Below, piece after piece: positions 1-6,553 of a stretch of 15,861 nucleotides of DNA; positions within the stretch are counted from its first letter, which is position 1; each line of letters starts with the position of its first letter. The position numbers were made by a program, and so were the translations under genes. The stretch spans positions 1 to 15,861 of the forward strand of contig RFTR01000027.1 of assembly GCA_009923345.1 (NCBI GenBank), written 5' to 3'. Below the pieces are notes generated by a model. The model had not been told where the DNA came from. It worked only from the letters and a program-made list of their open reading frames with translations, and did no database searches. The stretch is from Betaproteobacteria bacterium. Its GTDB lineage: Bacteria > Pseudomonadota > Gammaproteobacteria > Burkholderiales > Burkholderiaceae_C.

Positions 1-1316
1 CCGTCTGTAAGAAAAGGTTTCAATCCTTTTCCACCTGGGCGAATCATGCCAAGGCCATAGCGTTTGAGTGCGCTTGCATCGCATACCAACCAAGTTGGCA
101 CGCTGGGGACATTTCGGTCGTGTGTTTGCATGGCCAGAGCAAACAAATGGTACGAAGTGGACTCGTTCAGATAGCGCAAACCTTGGCCGTCGACGGCGAT
201 CATGCCGGGCTTGCCGCGGTCCATCACAAAGTGCGGAAAGGCAGCAGTCGTTCCATCGGCGCGCCGACGAATCGAAACGGGTGCCCAAAACGCATGGCTC
301 AGACCACCAGTCCCCAGCTGGCCTCCGGCTTTGAGTGCCAAATCCTGAGCGCTTCCTGAGTTACCGTGGCCCACTGGACACCAAGACGCGTTGGATCTTG
401 GCAGCATGGCTGCACGGCGAGTAGGGTGGCGATTGAATCCTCCACTTGCCATAACGACTCCACCCCGACTGTGGATCGTACGTTGCGTTTTTTCGCCATT
501 TGGTAATGGCTGTTGCAACACCACACCTTCAATGGCGTTGCCGTTTTGTATCAGTTGCGTGACTTCTGTCTGCGTTACCAGCAAGCCTTTGCGCTCGATA
601 TAGCTATACAGCATACGCGCAATCATGGCATTACCCATGACCAAGCGGGTGCTCCGCGGATGCAGCAGTTTGTCAAGAAAATGGCGAACGATGATCCGCA
701 CGCTATAGCTAAATGATTGCCACGTCTCGGTTAAGCGCATTAGGTGAAAGATGTCATCGCGGTCGACCATCATTCCACCGAGCACGGTGAATTCAGGGAT
801 GGGGTTGAGCACCAAAGGGAGATTGGGGCCTAGCAATTTGCCGTCGAAAGGCTGTGGCTCAATGGCGCGACCTTTGAGAACGGAGCCTTCCAGTTCCGAT
901 AGATAGTCTGGATGCAAAGGGCGTACTTGAAACTGCAAAGCTGTGTGGTCTTCGAGCTTGGCGATGGCCAGTGGTCCGTTGTCAATAAAAACTTGTCTGA
1001 GTTTGGGGTCTGATCGATCACCCACCGCGTTATTGAGAAAGGTTGCTACGCGCTCGGGCGTATCCTCAGGATTCACCGCAAGACCACGCTTGGTTCCTGG
1101 AACCCAACTGGTGGAAGCCGAGAGGGCGGTCGTACCTCCCACATGGGCCATACGCTCAACCAAAAGAACGCGTGCGCCATCAATCGTCGCATTCAGGGCG
1201 GCTGAAAAACCAGCGCCGCCAGAACCAATGACGACTAGGTCGAAAGCTTCTTGGTCTTCAATTTGAGAGAGGCGGGTATCGATGGATTGGGTAAGCGGCA
1301 GGAGTGTTTTGGTCAT
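1..1316 (-). CDS. FAD-dependent oxidoreductase (KstD / fumarate reductase flavoprotein-like), 3' end outside window
   Basis: The frame is open from an ATG at 1316 to the window edge, giving 438 complete codons without a stop, so the C-terminus is missing. Residues 26-36 form the N-terminal Rossmann strand with GSGGAG (31-36). E54 is at the expected FAD-ribose position, followed by GGTTALSAS (60-68). The motif NExxSYH (384-390) is shared with the paralog at 3076-5547, as are stretches such as PFDG and VRHxxDxLxH. The family (FAD_binding_2) includes 3-ketosteroid dehydrogenases and other enzymes that put a double bond next to a ring ketone. A soluble alpha,beta-desaturase of a cyclic keto acid is therefore likely, but the substrate is inferred only from context. 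The gene starts 16 nt after the stop of the AroE-like gene on the same strand, so the two probably form an operon. The upstream Shine-Dalgarno is weak. It is not specifically a steroid enzyme on this evidence. Confidence 0.9.
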   Translation of the reverse strand, partial: MTKTLLPLTQSIDTRLSQIEDQEAFDLVVIGSGGAGFSAALNATIDGARVLLVERMAHVGGTTALSASTSWVPGTKRGLAVNPEDTPERVATFLNNAVGDRSDPKLRQVFIDNGPLAIAKLEDHTALQFQVRPLHPDYLSELEGSVLKGRAIEPQPFDGKLLGPNLPLVLNPIPEFTVLGGMMVDRDDIFHLMRLTETWQSFSYSVRIIVRHFLDKLLHPRSTRLVMGNAMIARMLYSYIERKGLLVTQTEVTQLIQNGNAIEGVVLQQPLPNGEKTQRTIHSRGGVVMASGGFNRHPTRRAAMLPRSNASWCPVGHGNSGSAQDLALKAGGQLGTGGLSHAFWAPVSIRRRADGTTAAFPHFVMDRGKPGMIAVDGQGLRYLNESTSYHLFALAMQTHDRNVPSVPTWLVCDASALKRYGLGMIRPGGKGLKPFLTD

Positions 1317-1332
1317 ATGAAAATTATCTGTA

Positions 1333-2127
1333 TCAGACCTCTAATAAAAACTGCACCATGAGTTCACGGACTTGTTCAAACATCTCTGCGCCCGAAGTGG
1401 TTTTGCAGCCTTTCGCGCGGGCAGCGGCAATCAGCGGCGTTATGGCAGGAGCAGTAATCACACAGCCGATGAACATGTTTGGCGTGATGGTGTCTAAGTC
1501 GATTGGGCTTGGATCTTTCCCTTGCATACCCATGGGAGTGGCGTTGATTGCGAGGTCAAAACCAGTTGGGTTCGCGCTGCCGGCATAGATATGCGCAAGT
1601 TTGAGGCTATTGAGTCGTGCAATGAGGAACTCGCGTCGGCCGGTATTTCCGTCATGAATGGCGAGCTCTTGGACGCCTGCTAAAACCAAGCTGTGTGCAA
1701 TGGCAGAACCGGCGCCACCTGCACCCACTAGCAAAGCTTTTTTCCCTTTTAGCGCGAATCCCTTGGATTCAATGGCTTTGACATAGCCTAGTCCGTCAAA
1801 CATATCGCCATGCCAGCTTCCATTTGCATTGCGACGAATAGTATTGACCGCGGCCACAAACTCTGCCCGGGGTGACCTAGTGGCGCAGAAGGCGTGACAG
1901 TCAAACTTATGCGGCACGGTGATGATGATGCCGTCAACATTACGCGCCAATGAAACACCTTCAAACCATTGCTTGAGATCTTGAGTTGGCACTTGGGCAG
2001 GAATGCAAATAGCGTCTTTGCCATGTTGCTCAAATGCCTGGGTCATGCCAAAAGGTGATTTCACTTGGGCGATCGGGTCGCCGACGATGATGTGAACGCG
2101 GGTCGCCCCGCTAAAGTTTTCAAGCAT
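1333..2127 (-). CDS. Shikimate/quinate dehydrogenase-like protein, AroE family paralog 1
   Basis: This 264-residue protein has the length and two-domain layout of AroE. The substrate domain carries VKS (22-24) where canonical enzymes have SxS, the catalytic-lysine motif TVPHK (K74), VNT (94-96), and GDMFDG (107-112) with D111 at the catalytic aspartate position. The nucleotide domain has GAGGAG (135-140), and an Asp (D159) at the end of beta strand 2 suggests NAD rather than NADP. NATPMG (195-200) is present. Family knowledge: these enzymes reversibly oxidise a ring hydroxyl of shikimate or quinate. Compared with AroE, the first carboxylate-binding Ser is Val and the NT of NTDG is MF, so the natural substrate may differ from shikimate. 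The protein shares these changes with the paralog at 11600-12433. It is the first gene of a minus-strand operon with the flavoprotein and is divergent from an IclR regulator. It is unlikely to be the biosynthetic AroE. Confidence 0.88.
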   Translation of the reverse strand: MLENFSGATRVHIIVGDPIAQVKSPFGMTQAFEQHGKDAICIPAQVPTQDLKQWFEGVSLARNVDGIIITVPHKFDCHAFCATRSPRAEFVAAVNTIRRNANGSWHGDMFDGLGYVKAIESKGFALKGKKALLVGAGGAGSAIAHSLVLAGVQELAIHDGNTGRREFLIARLNSLKLAHIYAGSANPTGFDLAINATPMGMQGKDPSPIDLDTITPNMFIGCVITAPAITPLIAAARAKGCKTTSGAEMFEQVRELMVQFLLEV

Positions 2128-2170
2128 GTTTGCTAGTTTGTTTTAGACAATGCAAAGAGTTTAACAAAAA

Positions 2171-2185
2171 TAGAACGATGTTCCA
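2171..2185. promoter_or_regulatory. Candidate operator palindrome between divergent genes
   Basis: TAGAACGATGTTCCA has near-perfect dyad symmetry (GAAC-N3-GTTC core, five of six arm positions paired). It lies midway in the 121-bp gap between the minus-strand AroE-like gene and the plus-strand IclR gene. A second, looser dyad (TGAA-N5-TTCA) follows at 2190-2202 and overlaps a possible plus-strand -35 (TTGAAC at 2189-2194, 18 bp from TAAAGT at 2213-2218). Binding by the adjacent IclR protein is inferred from position; no consensus for that protein is known to me. Confidence 0.4.
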
Positions 2186-2248
2186 TTATTGAACACAATT
2201 CATATTTTGTGGTAAAGTGCAGCCCTATATGCACAATCTATTAACACC

Positions 2249-3064
2249 ATGAGCGGTCTTCTCGAGCGAACTTTGGGTATTTTGGAACTCTTGTCCCAAG
2301 AAGGCCAAGGTGTTGAGTTAGCTGTTTTGGCGGAGCGTCTCAACATGCCCAAAAGTGCGGCGCATCGCTTGCTGGCTGATCTGATGCGCTTTGGCTATGT
2401 GCGCCAAAGCCGTGATTTGGGCGAATATGTGTTGACAACCAAGCTGGTTTCATTAGGTTTGAGCTTTTTGAGTAAAACAGGCGTGATCGACATCGCCCAG
2501 CCCTTACTCGATCGCCTTGCTGAGCAAACTGGGGAGTTGGTTCGTTTGTCTGTAGTGGATGGCGATCGCTTGATATGGGTGGCACGCGCCCAAGGCGCAA
2601 GACAAGGCTTGCGCTACGACCCCGACATGGGGTCAATTGCACGATTGAGTTGCTCGTCTTCTGGCTTAGCTTGGTTGTCCACCATGACAGACGACGATGC
2701 AGTGGCCTTGGTTTCACAACAAGGCTTGGGGCTCCCAAAAGACTTCGGGCCCAATGCGCCCAAAAGTTTGACGGAGTTTCTCGAGGCCTTGCAAGAGGCC
2801 CGCAAAAAAGGATTTAGCCTCACGGAGGAAACATACACGCCTGGTTTGAATGCCATGGCGGCGCCAGTTGGATTGGCGGAGCAATTGCCGATGGGAACTA
2901 TTAGCGTGGCGGGACCCTCCGCCAGACTGACCCGTGAACGGATGTTGGCGATCGCCCCAGAGTTATTGTCCTGTGCGGCCCAATTAGCCGCCGCCAGTGG
3001 TGCCTCACCAATGTTGGCCAAGGGTGCATCCAAGGTGCGCTTACAGCCTATCTACGCCGCCTAA
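2249..3064 (+). CDS. IclR family transcriptional regulator
   Basis: This 271-residue protein has the IclR arrangement. A winged helix-turn-helix occupies about residues 3-65 (ERTLGILELL, then LAERLNMPKSAAHRLLADL as the recognition helix region, then FGYV), followed by the effector-binding domain from about residue 75 to 250. The family regulates catabolic operons by binding small acids in the C-terminal domain. The gene is divergent from the AroE-like/flavoprotein pair and lies 11 nt upstream of the second flavoprotein gene, so it probably controls one or both and is co-transcribed with the latter. The ATG at 2249 begins directly before the conserved helix, and no strong Shine-Dalgarno is visible. 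A tail of about 20 residues after the effector domain is not obviously conserved. The effector is unknown; a ring acid from this locus is a guess. Confidence 0.92.
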   Translation: MSGLLERTLGILELLSQEGQGVELAVLAERLNMPKSAAHRLLADLMRFGYVRQSRDLGEYVLTTKLVSLGLSFLSKTGVIDIAQPLLDRLAEQTGELVRLSVVDGDRLIWVARAQGARQGLRYDPDMGSIARLSCSSSGLAWLSTMTDDDAVALVSQQGLGLPKDFGPNAPKSLTEFLEALQEARKKGFSLTEETYTPGLNAMAAPVGLAEQLPMGTISVAGPSARLTRERMLAIAPELLSCAAQLAAASGASPMLAKGASKVRLQPIYAA

Positions 3065-3075
3065 GCTTTTCTACT

Positions 3076-5547
3076 ATGGCGGTGCGAGCTCACTCACTAA
3101 TTGACAACGCGTTAACTCCACATGCGGGAGATAAATTGACTTTGCCATCAAAGAATGCAAATGACCCACGTTCTCAGCCATGGGATTGCGACCTGCTAGT
3201 AGTGGGCTCAGGTGCGGGCGCACTTTCTACGGCTGTGACCGCAGCAAAGCTGGGGTTGAAGGTCATCGTGGTCGAAAAAGACACTCACTTTGGCGGGACC
3301 ACAGCATGGTCTGGTGGTTGGATGTGGATTCCGAGAAATCCTTTAGCGCTCAAAGCGGGCATTGCCGAACCCATCGAAAAACCGCTGTCCTACTTGCGCC
3401 ATGAATTGGGTGAGCAGTTTGACGAAAAACGCGTGCGTGCATTCCTCACGCATGGTCCACGCATGGTGCGGTTTTTTCAAGAACACACCGCTTTGCAATT
3501 CATCGATGGCAATGGCATTCCTGACTTTCATGGGCGAACTGCTGATGCTGCTTTGGGAGGGCGCTCAGTCTGTGCGGCGCCTTTTGATGGACGTTTGCTG
3601 GAGCAAAAAATCCAGCAACTCAAACCTCCTTTGAAAGAAACCACCTTCTTAGGAATGGGTATTGCATCTGGCGCAGATATCAGACACTTTTTCAATGCCA
3701 CCAGCGCTTGGGAGTCCTTCTTTTATGTGGCCAAGCGGGTTGTACGCCATCTTTTCGATCTGTTGTTCCATGGCCGAGGCCTGTATTTGGTAAATGGAAA
3801 TGCTTTGGTGGCGGCCTTGGCAAAGTCGGCATCTGACCTAGGGGTAGAAATACGCGTGAGCTGCCCCGCTCAACGTTTGATATCTGAACTCATGGCGAAT
3901 GGCAAAACAAAAGTTACGGGCGCCGTGGTGTTGCAAGAGAACTCTGAAATCAAAATTCACGCCAGATGTGGGGTGATGCTGGCCACAGGCGGGTTTCCGC
4001 ATGATGCACAACGCAAGCGACAACTTCTGCCGCATGACCCCACTGGCACACAGCATTTTTCAGCTGCTTCTAGAGGTAATACCGGCGACGGTATGCGAAT
4101 GGGGGAATCGTTAGGTGCAGTCGTCGCTACAGAATTGAAGCACGCATCAGCCATGGCTCCCGTCTCTTTGGTGCCGCAGCCTGATGGCAGCATGACGCAC
4201 TTTTCACATTTGATCGAACGTGGCAAGCCCGGCTTAATCGCGGTCACACGCTTTGGTAAGCGCTTTGTTAATGAAGCCGATTCGTACCATGATTTCATGC
4301 AAGGTTTGTTGCAAGCTTTGCCTGCAGGCGAGTGCATTCAAGCCTGGCTGGTCGTGGACCACCGGTTTATCCGTCGCTGGGGCCTGGGTGCGGTCAAACC
4401 TGCGCCCGCGCCGTTGCAACCGATGTTGGCTAAAGAATATTTAGTACGAGGCCAAACGCTGTCCGAACTGGCAGAAAAATGCGGTATCGATGCAGGCAAT
4501 TTGAAAGTGACAGTTGCCCGCTACAACGCCATGGCCGACATTGGCTACGACGGTGAGTTTGCCAAAGGCCAAACGGCATACAACCGCATGCAAGGAGATG
4601 CCGGCCACACAGGCCGCAATCCTTGCATGGCCCCGCTACAGGACGGCCCTTTTTATGCCGTGCGCGTGGTCGCGGGGAGCTTGGGAACTTTTGCGGGCTT
4701 GCGTTGTAACGAACACGCCCAAGTTCTCAATGCGCAAGGCGAAGCTATTGAGGGTTTGTACGCCGGTGGCAACGACCTCTCCAGTGTCATGGGGGGCAAC
4801 TACCCAAGCGGCGGCATCACGCTGGGCCCCGCGATGACTTTTGGTTATTTAGCTGCGCACCATGCGGCCCGTGTGTCTCCTGCATTTGCTTTCACAGAAC
4901 ATCCCATTTTTAAAAGGACTTCTTCAATGTATTACGAACTCGCCACCATGACCTTGCCCTTTGGCAGTGCATCGCAAGCGGCTACGAGCGTACAAACATT
5001 TGCGAGGCAAGGCCAAGGCGAATTGCTGGGATGCTGGTTTACCGACATTGGTGTTCTCAACCAGATGATCGTCCTGCGCGGCTTCGATGATTTAGCGACT
5101 ATGCAAGCGGAGCGCCAACGCACCCAGCAAAACGCCAGTCCATTTGGTTGTGGCGAAATATTTCAAAATTTGGAACAACACAGCTACCAAGCATTCCCTT
5201 GGTTTAAACCTGTACGGCCCAGCGCTGAGAGCGGTATTCAGGGACCCGTGTATGAAATCCGTACTTACGGTATCAAACCTGGTGGTGTGCAACCCACTAT
5301 TGATTTATGGGAGCAGGCGGTGCCTGCGCGTGAAAAATTGTCGCCTTGCGTCATTGCTATGGTGGCTTTGGATGGTCCACTGCGTTTCACCAATATTTGG
5401 GCCTACCCCTCATTAGACGCACGATCGAAAGCGCGTGCGGATGCAGTCGCGCAAGGCATTTGGCCACCCAAGGGAGGCCCCTCGCACTTGACGACACAAA
5501 TGGTCTCCACCATTGCAATGCCAACAGCGGTATCGCCTCTGAAGTAA
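3076..5547 (+). CDS. FAD-dependent oxidoreductase fused to a C-terminal NIPSNAP-like protein
   Basis: The 823-residue product has two parts. Residues 1-36 are a non-conserved leader. Residues 37-about 600 form a KstD/fumarate-reductase-type flavoprotein: GSGAGA (44-49), E67 at the FAD-ribose position, FGGTTAWSGG (72-81), NEADSYH (399-405), and a C-terminal FAD region with YAGGND (562-567) and a GGNYPSGG motif. Residues 618-823 look like a tandem NIPSNAP-like alpha/beta-barrel protein, with one unit starting MYYELATM and a second starting YEIRTYG at 726. The flavin part probably desaturates a cyclic keto acid (family inference). NIPSNAP domains have no well-defined chemistry. A typical family member would end near residue 610; here the frame continues through what looks like a former gene boundary (Shine-Dalgarno at 4912-4918, ATG at 4927). 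The gene follows the IclR gene by 11 nt and converges on the next regulator with a 15-nt gap. Whether one or two proteins are made is open. Confidence 0.9.
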   Translation: MAVRAHSLIDNALTPHAGDKLTLPSKNANDPRSQPWDCDLLVVGSGAGALSTAVTAAKLGLKVIVVEKDTHFGGTTAWSGGWMWIPRNPLALKAGIAEPIEKPLSYLRHELGEQFDEKRVRAFLTHGPRMVRFFQEHTALQFIDGNGIPDFHGRTADAALGGRSVCAAPFDGRLLEQKIQQLKPPLKETTFLGMGIASGADIRHFFNATSAWESFFYVAKRVVRHLFDLLFHGRGLYLVNGNALVAALAKSASDLGVEIRVSCPAQRLISELMANGKTKVTGAVVLQENSEIKIHARCGVMLATGGFPHDAQRKRQLLPHDPTGTQHFSAASRGNTGDGMRMGESLGAVVATELKHASAMAPVSLVPQPDGSMTHFSHLIERGKPGLIAVTRFGKRFVNEADSYHDFMQGLLQALPAGECIQAWLVVDHRFIRRWGLGAVKPAPAPLQPMLAKEYLVRGQTLSELAEKCGIDAGNLKVTVARYNAMADIGYDGEFAKGQTAYNRMQGDAGHTGRNPCMAPLQDGPFYAVRVVAGSLGTFAGLRCNEHAQVLNAQGEAIEGLYAGGNDLSSVMGGNYPSGGITLGPAMTFGYLAAHHAARVSPAFAFTEHPIFKRTSSMYYELATMTLPFGSASQAATSVQTFARQGQGELLGCWFTDIGVLNQMIVLRGFDDLATMQAERQRTQQNASPFGCGEIFQNLEQHSYQAFPWFKPVRPSAESGIQGPVYEIRTYGIKPGGVQPTIDLWEQAVPAREKLSPCVIAMVALDGPLRFTNIWAYPSLDARSKARADAVAQGIWPPKGGPSHLTTQMVSTIAMPTAVSPLK
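4912..4918 (+). promoter_or_regulatory. Internal Shine-Dalgarno before an in-frame ATG
   Basis: AAAAGGA lies 8 nt upstream of the ATG at 4927, inside the fused flavoprotein-NIPSNAP reading frame. Spacing and sequence are those of a good ribosome binding site. It marks the start expected for a free NIPSNAP protein and suggests that the domain can also be translated independently. Confidence 0.55.
4927..5547 (+). other. Possible independently translated NIPSNAP-like protein (206 aa) nested in the fusion
   Basis: Starting at the internal ATG 4927, the same frame encodes 206 residues made of two NIPSNAP-like units. The second contains YEIRTYGIKPGG, a central WEQAVPAREK and an NIWAYPSLDAR stretch typical of the family's EIRTY...W.Y pattern. 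Stand-alone NIPSNAP genes next to KstD-like flavoproteins are plausible ancestors. This entry is an alternative product of the larger gene, not a separate locus. It would be the real second gene if one base of the T5 run at 4907-4911 had been lost, either in evolution or in sequencing. Confidence 0.5.
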
Positions 5548-5562
5548 GTTACAGACTATGGC

Positions 5563-6345
5563 TCAAATCAACGGTCGCAAACTTTGCGCGACTTCACGCA
5601 AAACAGGTAACACACGATTGACTGCCTCTTTGGAGGTTTCAAATTGAATAGGCATGCTCACAGTGAGCGCTCCTTGGACGTTGCCTTTGTGGTCGCGCAG
5701 TGGTACGGCTACGCCCCGGTAAGCAAGGTCAAGTTGTTGCTCGGACAACGCCCAGTCTTGGCTGCGAATACGGGCCAACTCCACCCGCATGCGCTTGGGG
5801 TCCGTGATGGTGTGCGAGGTAAAGGCTTTGAGCTCGTTATTGGCCAGCCATTCATCGACCTCTTTTTCTCCCAGCAAAGCCAACAACAACACGCCCGCCG
5901 AGGTGAGGTGACAAGGCACGCGCGCTCCCAAAGCAAAACTGGTGTTCATGCTTCGGTTTTGTCCATTGCGCGCGATATAGACCAAGTCGTAACCATCCAA
6001 CACCGCCACAAAAGAAATTTCTTGTGTTCCCATCGCCAAGCGTTGCAGCGAAGGTTGCACGATGCGTGGCAAACGCGCCGACTCCAGATACGACTGGCCC
6101 AAACGCATCACCTTGGGTGTGAGCCAAAACAATTTGCCGTCGGTCATCACATAACCCAAATGCAACAGGGTCAGCAAATAACGACGGGCCGCGGTGCGCG
6201 TCAGACCGCAGCGTTGTCCAGCTTGGGTCGCTGTCAGTCGCGGATTGTGTTCATCAAAGGTTTGCAAGATAGCCAAACCTTTGTCGAGTCCAGCGATCCA
6301 GTCTTTTTTGTCCATGCCAGTCGATTGCGTGGTAGTGGTGTTCAT
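5563..6345 (-). CDS. IclR family regulator, PcaR/PobR-type
   Basis: From the ATG at 6345 this is a 260-residue protein. Residues 18-62 match the PcaR/PcaU/PobR start (IAGLDKGLAILQTFD, then TATQAGQRCGLTRTAARRYL as the helix-turn-helix). FWLTPKVMRLGQSYL follows, and then the effector domain to the C-terminus, including RGVAVPLRD and GALTVSMP. Members of this subgroup regulate protocatechuate, 4-hydroxybenzoate and related pathways in response to the pathway acid. The frame is open upstream to an ATG at 6411. That longer start is disfavoured because it would run through the inverted repeats at 6374-6404 and adds non-conserved residues; ATG 6315 is a third option. The gene is divergent from the transporter operon and probably controls it and itself. 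It is the best link between this locus and protocatechuate metabolism. Confidence 0.9.
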   Translation of the reverse strand: MNTTTTQSTGMDKKDWIAGLDKGLAILQTFDEHNPRLTATQAGQRCGLTRTAARRYLLTLLHLGYVMTDGKLFWLTPKVMRLGQSYLESARLPRIVQPSLQRLAMGTQEISFVAVLDGYDLVYIARNGQNRSMNTSFALGARVPCHLTSAGVLLLALLGEKEVDEWLANNELKAFTSHTITDPKRMRVELARIRSQDWALSEQQLDLAYRGVAVPLRDHKGNVQGALTVSMPIQFETSKEAVNRVLPVLREVAQSLRPLI

Positions 6346-6373
6346 AGCGCTAACAAGGGAAAACCCGAGATGA

Positions 6374-6388
6374 GTGCGATGATCGCAC
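6374..6388. promoter_or_regulatory. PcaR-like operator, perfect inverted repeat
   Basis: GTGCGATGATCGCAC is a perfect 7-bp inverted repeat around a central G. It matches the PcaR box as I remember it (GTTCGATAATCGCAC) at 13 of 15 positions. It lies 29-43 bp upstream of the regulator's ATG at 6345 and within the divergent control region of the transporter operon, which fits autoregulation plus control of the operon. Confidence 0.65.
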
Positions 6389-6409
6389 ATAAACGTTCGT
6401 TTATCGCGC
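6389..6409. promoter_or_regulatory. Second operator element: inverted repeat and third PcaR-like half-site
   Basis: ATAAACGTTCGTTTAT (6389-6404) is a perfect 7-bp inverted repeat with a 2-nt spacer that abuts the first palindrome. Overlapping it, GTTCGTTTATCGCGC (6395-6409) matches the remembered PcaR box at 12 of 15 positions. Its half-site ATCGCGC (6403-6409) lies in direct orientation exactly 21 bp from ATCGCAC in the first box, about two helical turns. A palindrome plus a direct third half-site recalls PcaU/PobR operators. Confidence 0.5.
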
Positions 6410-6487
6410 AATTGGGATTTTTCCCCCGCAATTTTTCGAACTTTCCCTTTAAATTCAACAGGTTTAGTTCTTTGGAGCTTGAAGCTG

Positions 6488-6516
6488 TTGCATTTTCAAC
6501 CCCGAGTGCTTTTAAA
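6488..6516 (+). promoter_or_regulatory. Possible sigma-70 promoter for the transporter operon
   Basis: TTGCAT (6488-6493) and TTTAAA (6511-6516) are spaced by 17 bp and end 37 nt before the GTG start at 6554. Each hexamer matches the consensus only partly. The PcaR-like sites lie about 80-110 bp upstream, a position compatible with activation. Confidence 0.25.
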
Positions 6517-6540
6517 GACTCAATTTCTATCCCCCTCTTT

Positions 6541-6546
6541 TAGGAG
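6541..6546 (+). promoter_or_regulatory. Shine-Dalgarno that decides a GTG start
   Basis: TAGGAG is 7 nt upstream of GTG 6554. This site selects the GTG start over the in-frame upstream ATG at 6479, whose product would carry 25 extra residues before a clear signal peptide. Confidence 0.75.
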
Positions 6547-6553
6547 ACTACAA

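Noticed and set aside
1333..2127. Housekeeping aroE
   Set aside because: The substrate-site motifs are altered, the cofactor-binding Asp suggests NAD, and the gene is paired with a flavoprotein and a regulator rather than with aromatic biosynthesis genes.
4907..4915. Programmed ribosomal frameshift or transcriptional slippage at T5A4
   Set aside because: The run is shorter than typical slippage sites and the zero frame does not form a canonical X XXY YYZ heptamer. A simple one-base loss explains the fusion better.
1..5547. Steroid degradation locus based on the KstD-like flavoproteins
   Set aside because: No other steroid genes (kshA, hsa, ketosteroid isomerase, cholesterol uptake) are present, and all the neighbours are shikimate-like enzymes.
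5644..6543. A 299-codon plus-strand open frame
   Set aside because: It lies opposite the PcaR-type regulator on the minus strand, has His/Gln/Arg-rich sequence without family resemblance, and crosses the operator region. It is an antisense shadow of a real gene.
6479..6553. Upstream ATG extension of the binding protein
   Set aside because: The extension precedes a complete signal peptide and lacks a Shine-Dalgarno, whereas TAGGAG is well spaced before GTG 6554. It also covers the possible promoter.
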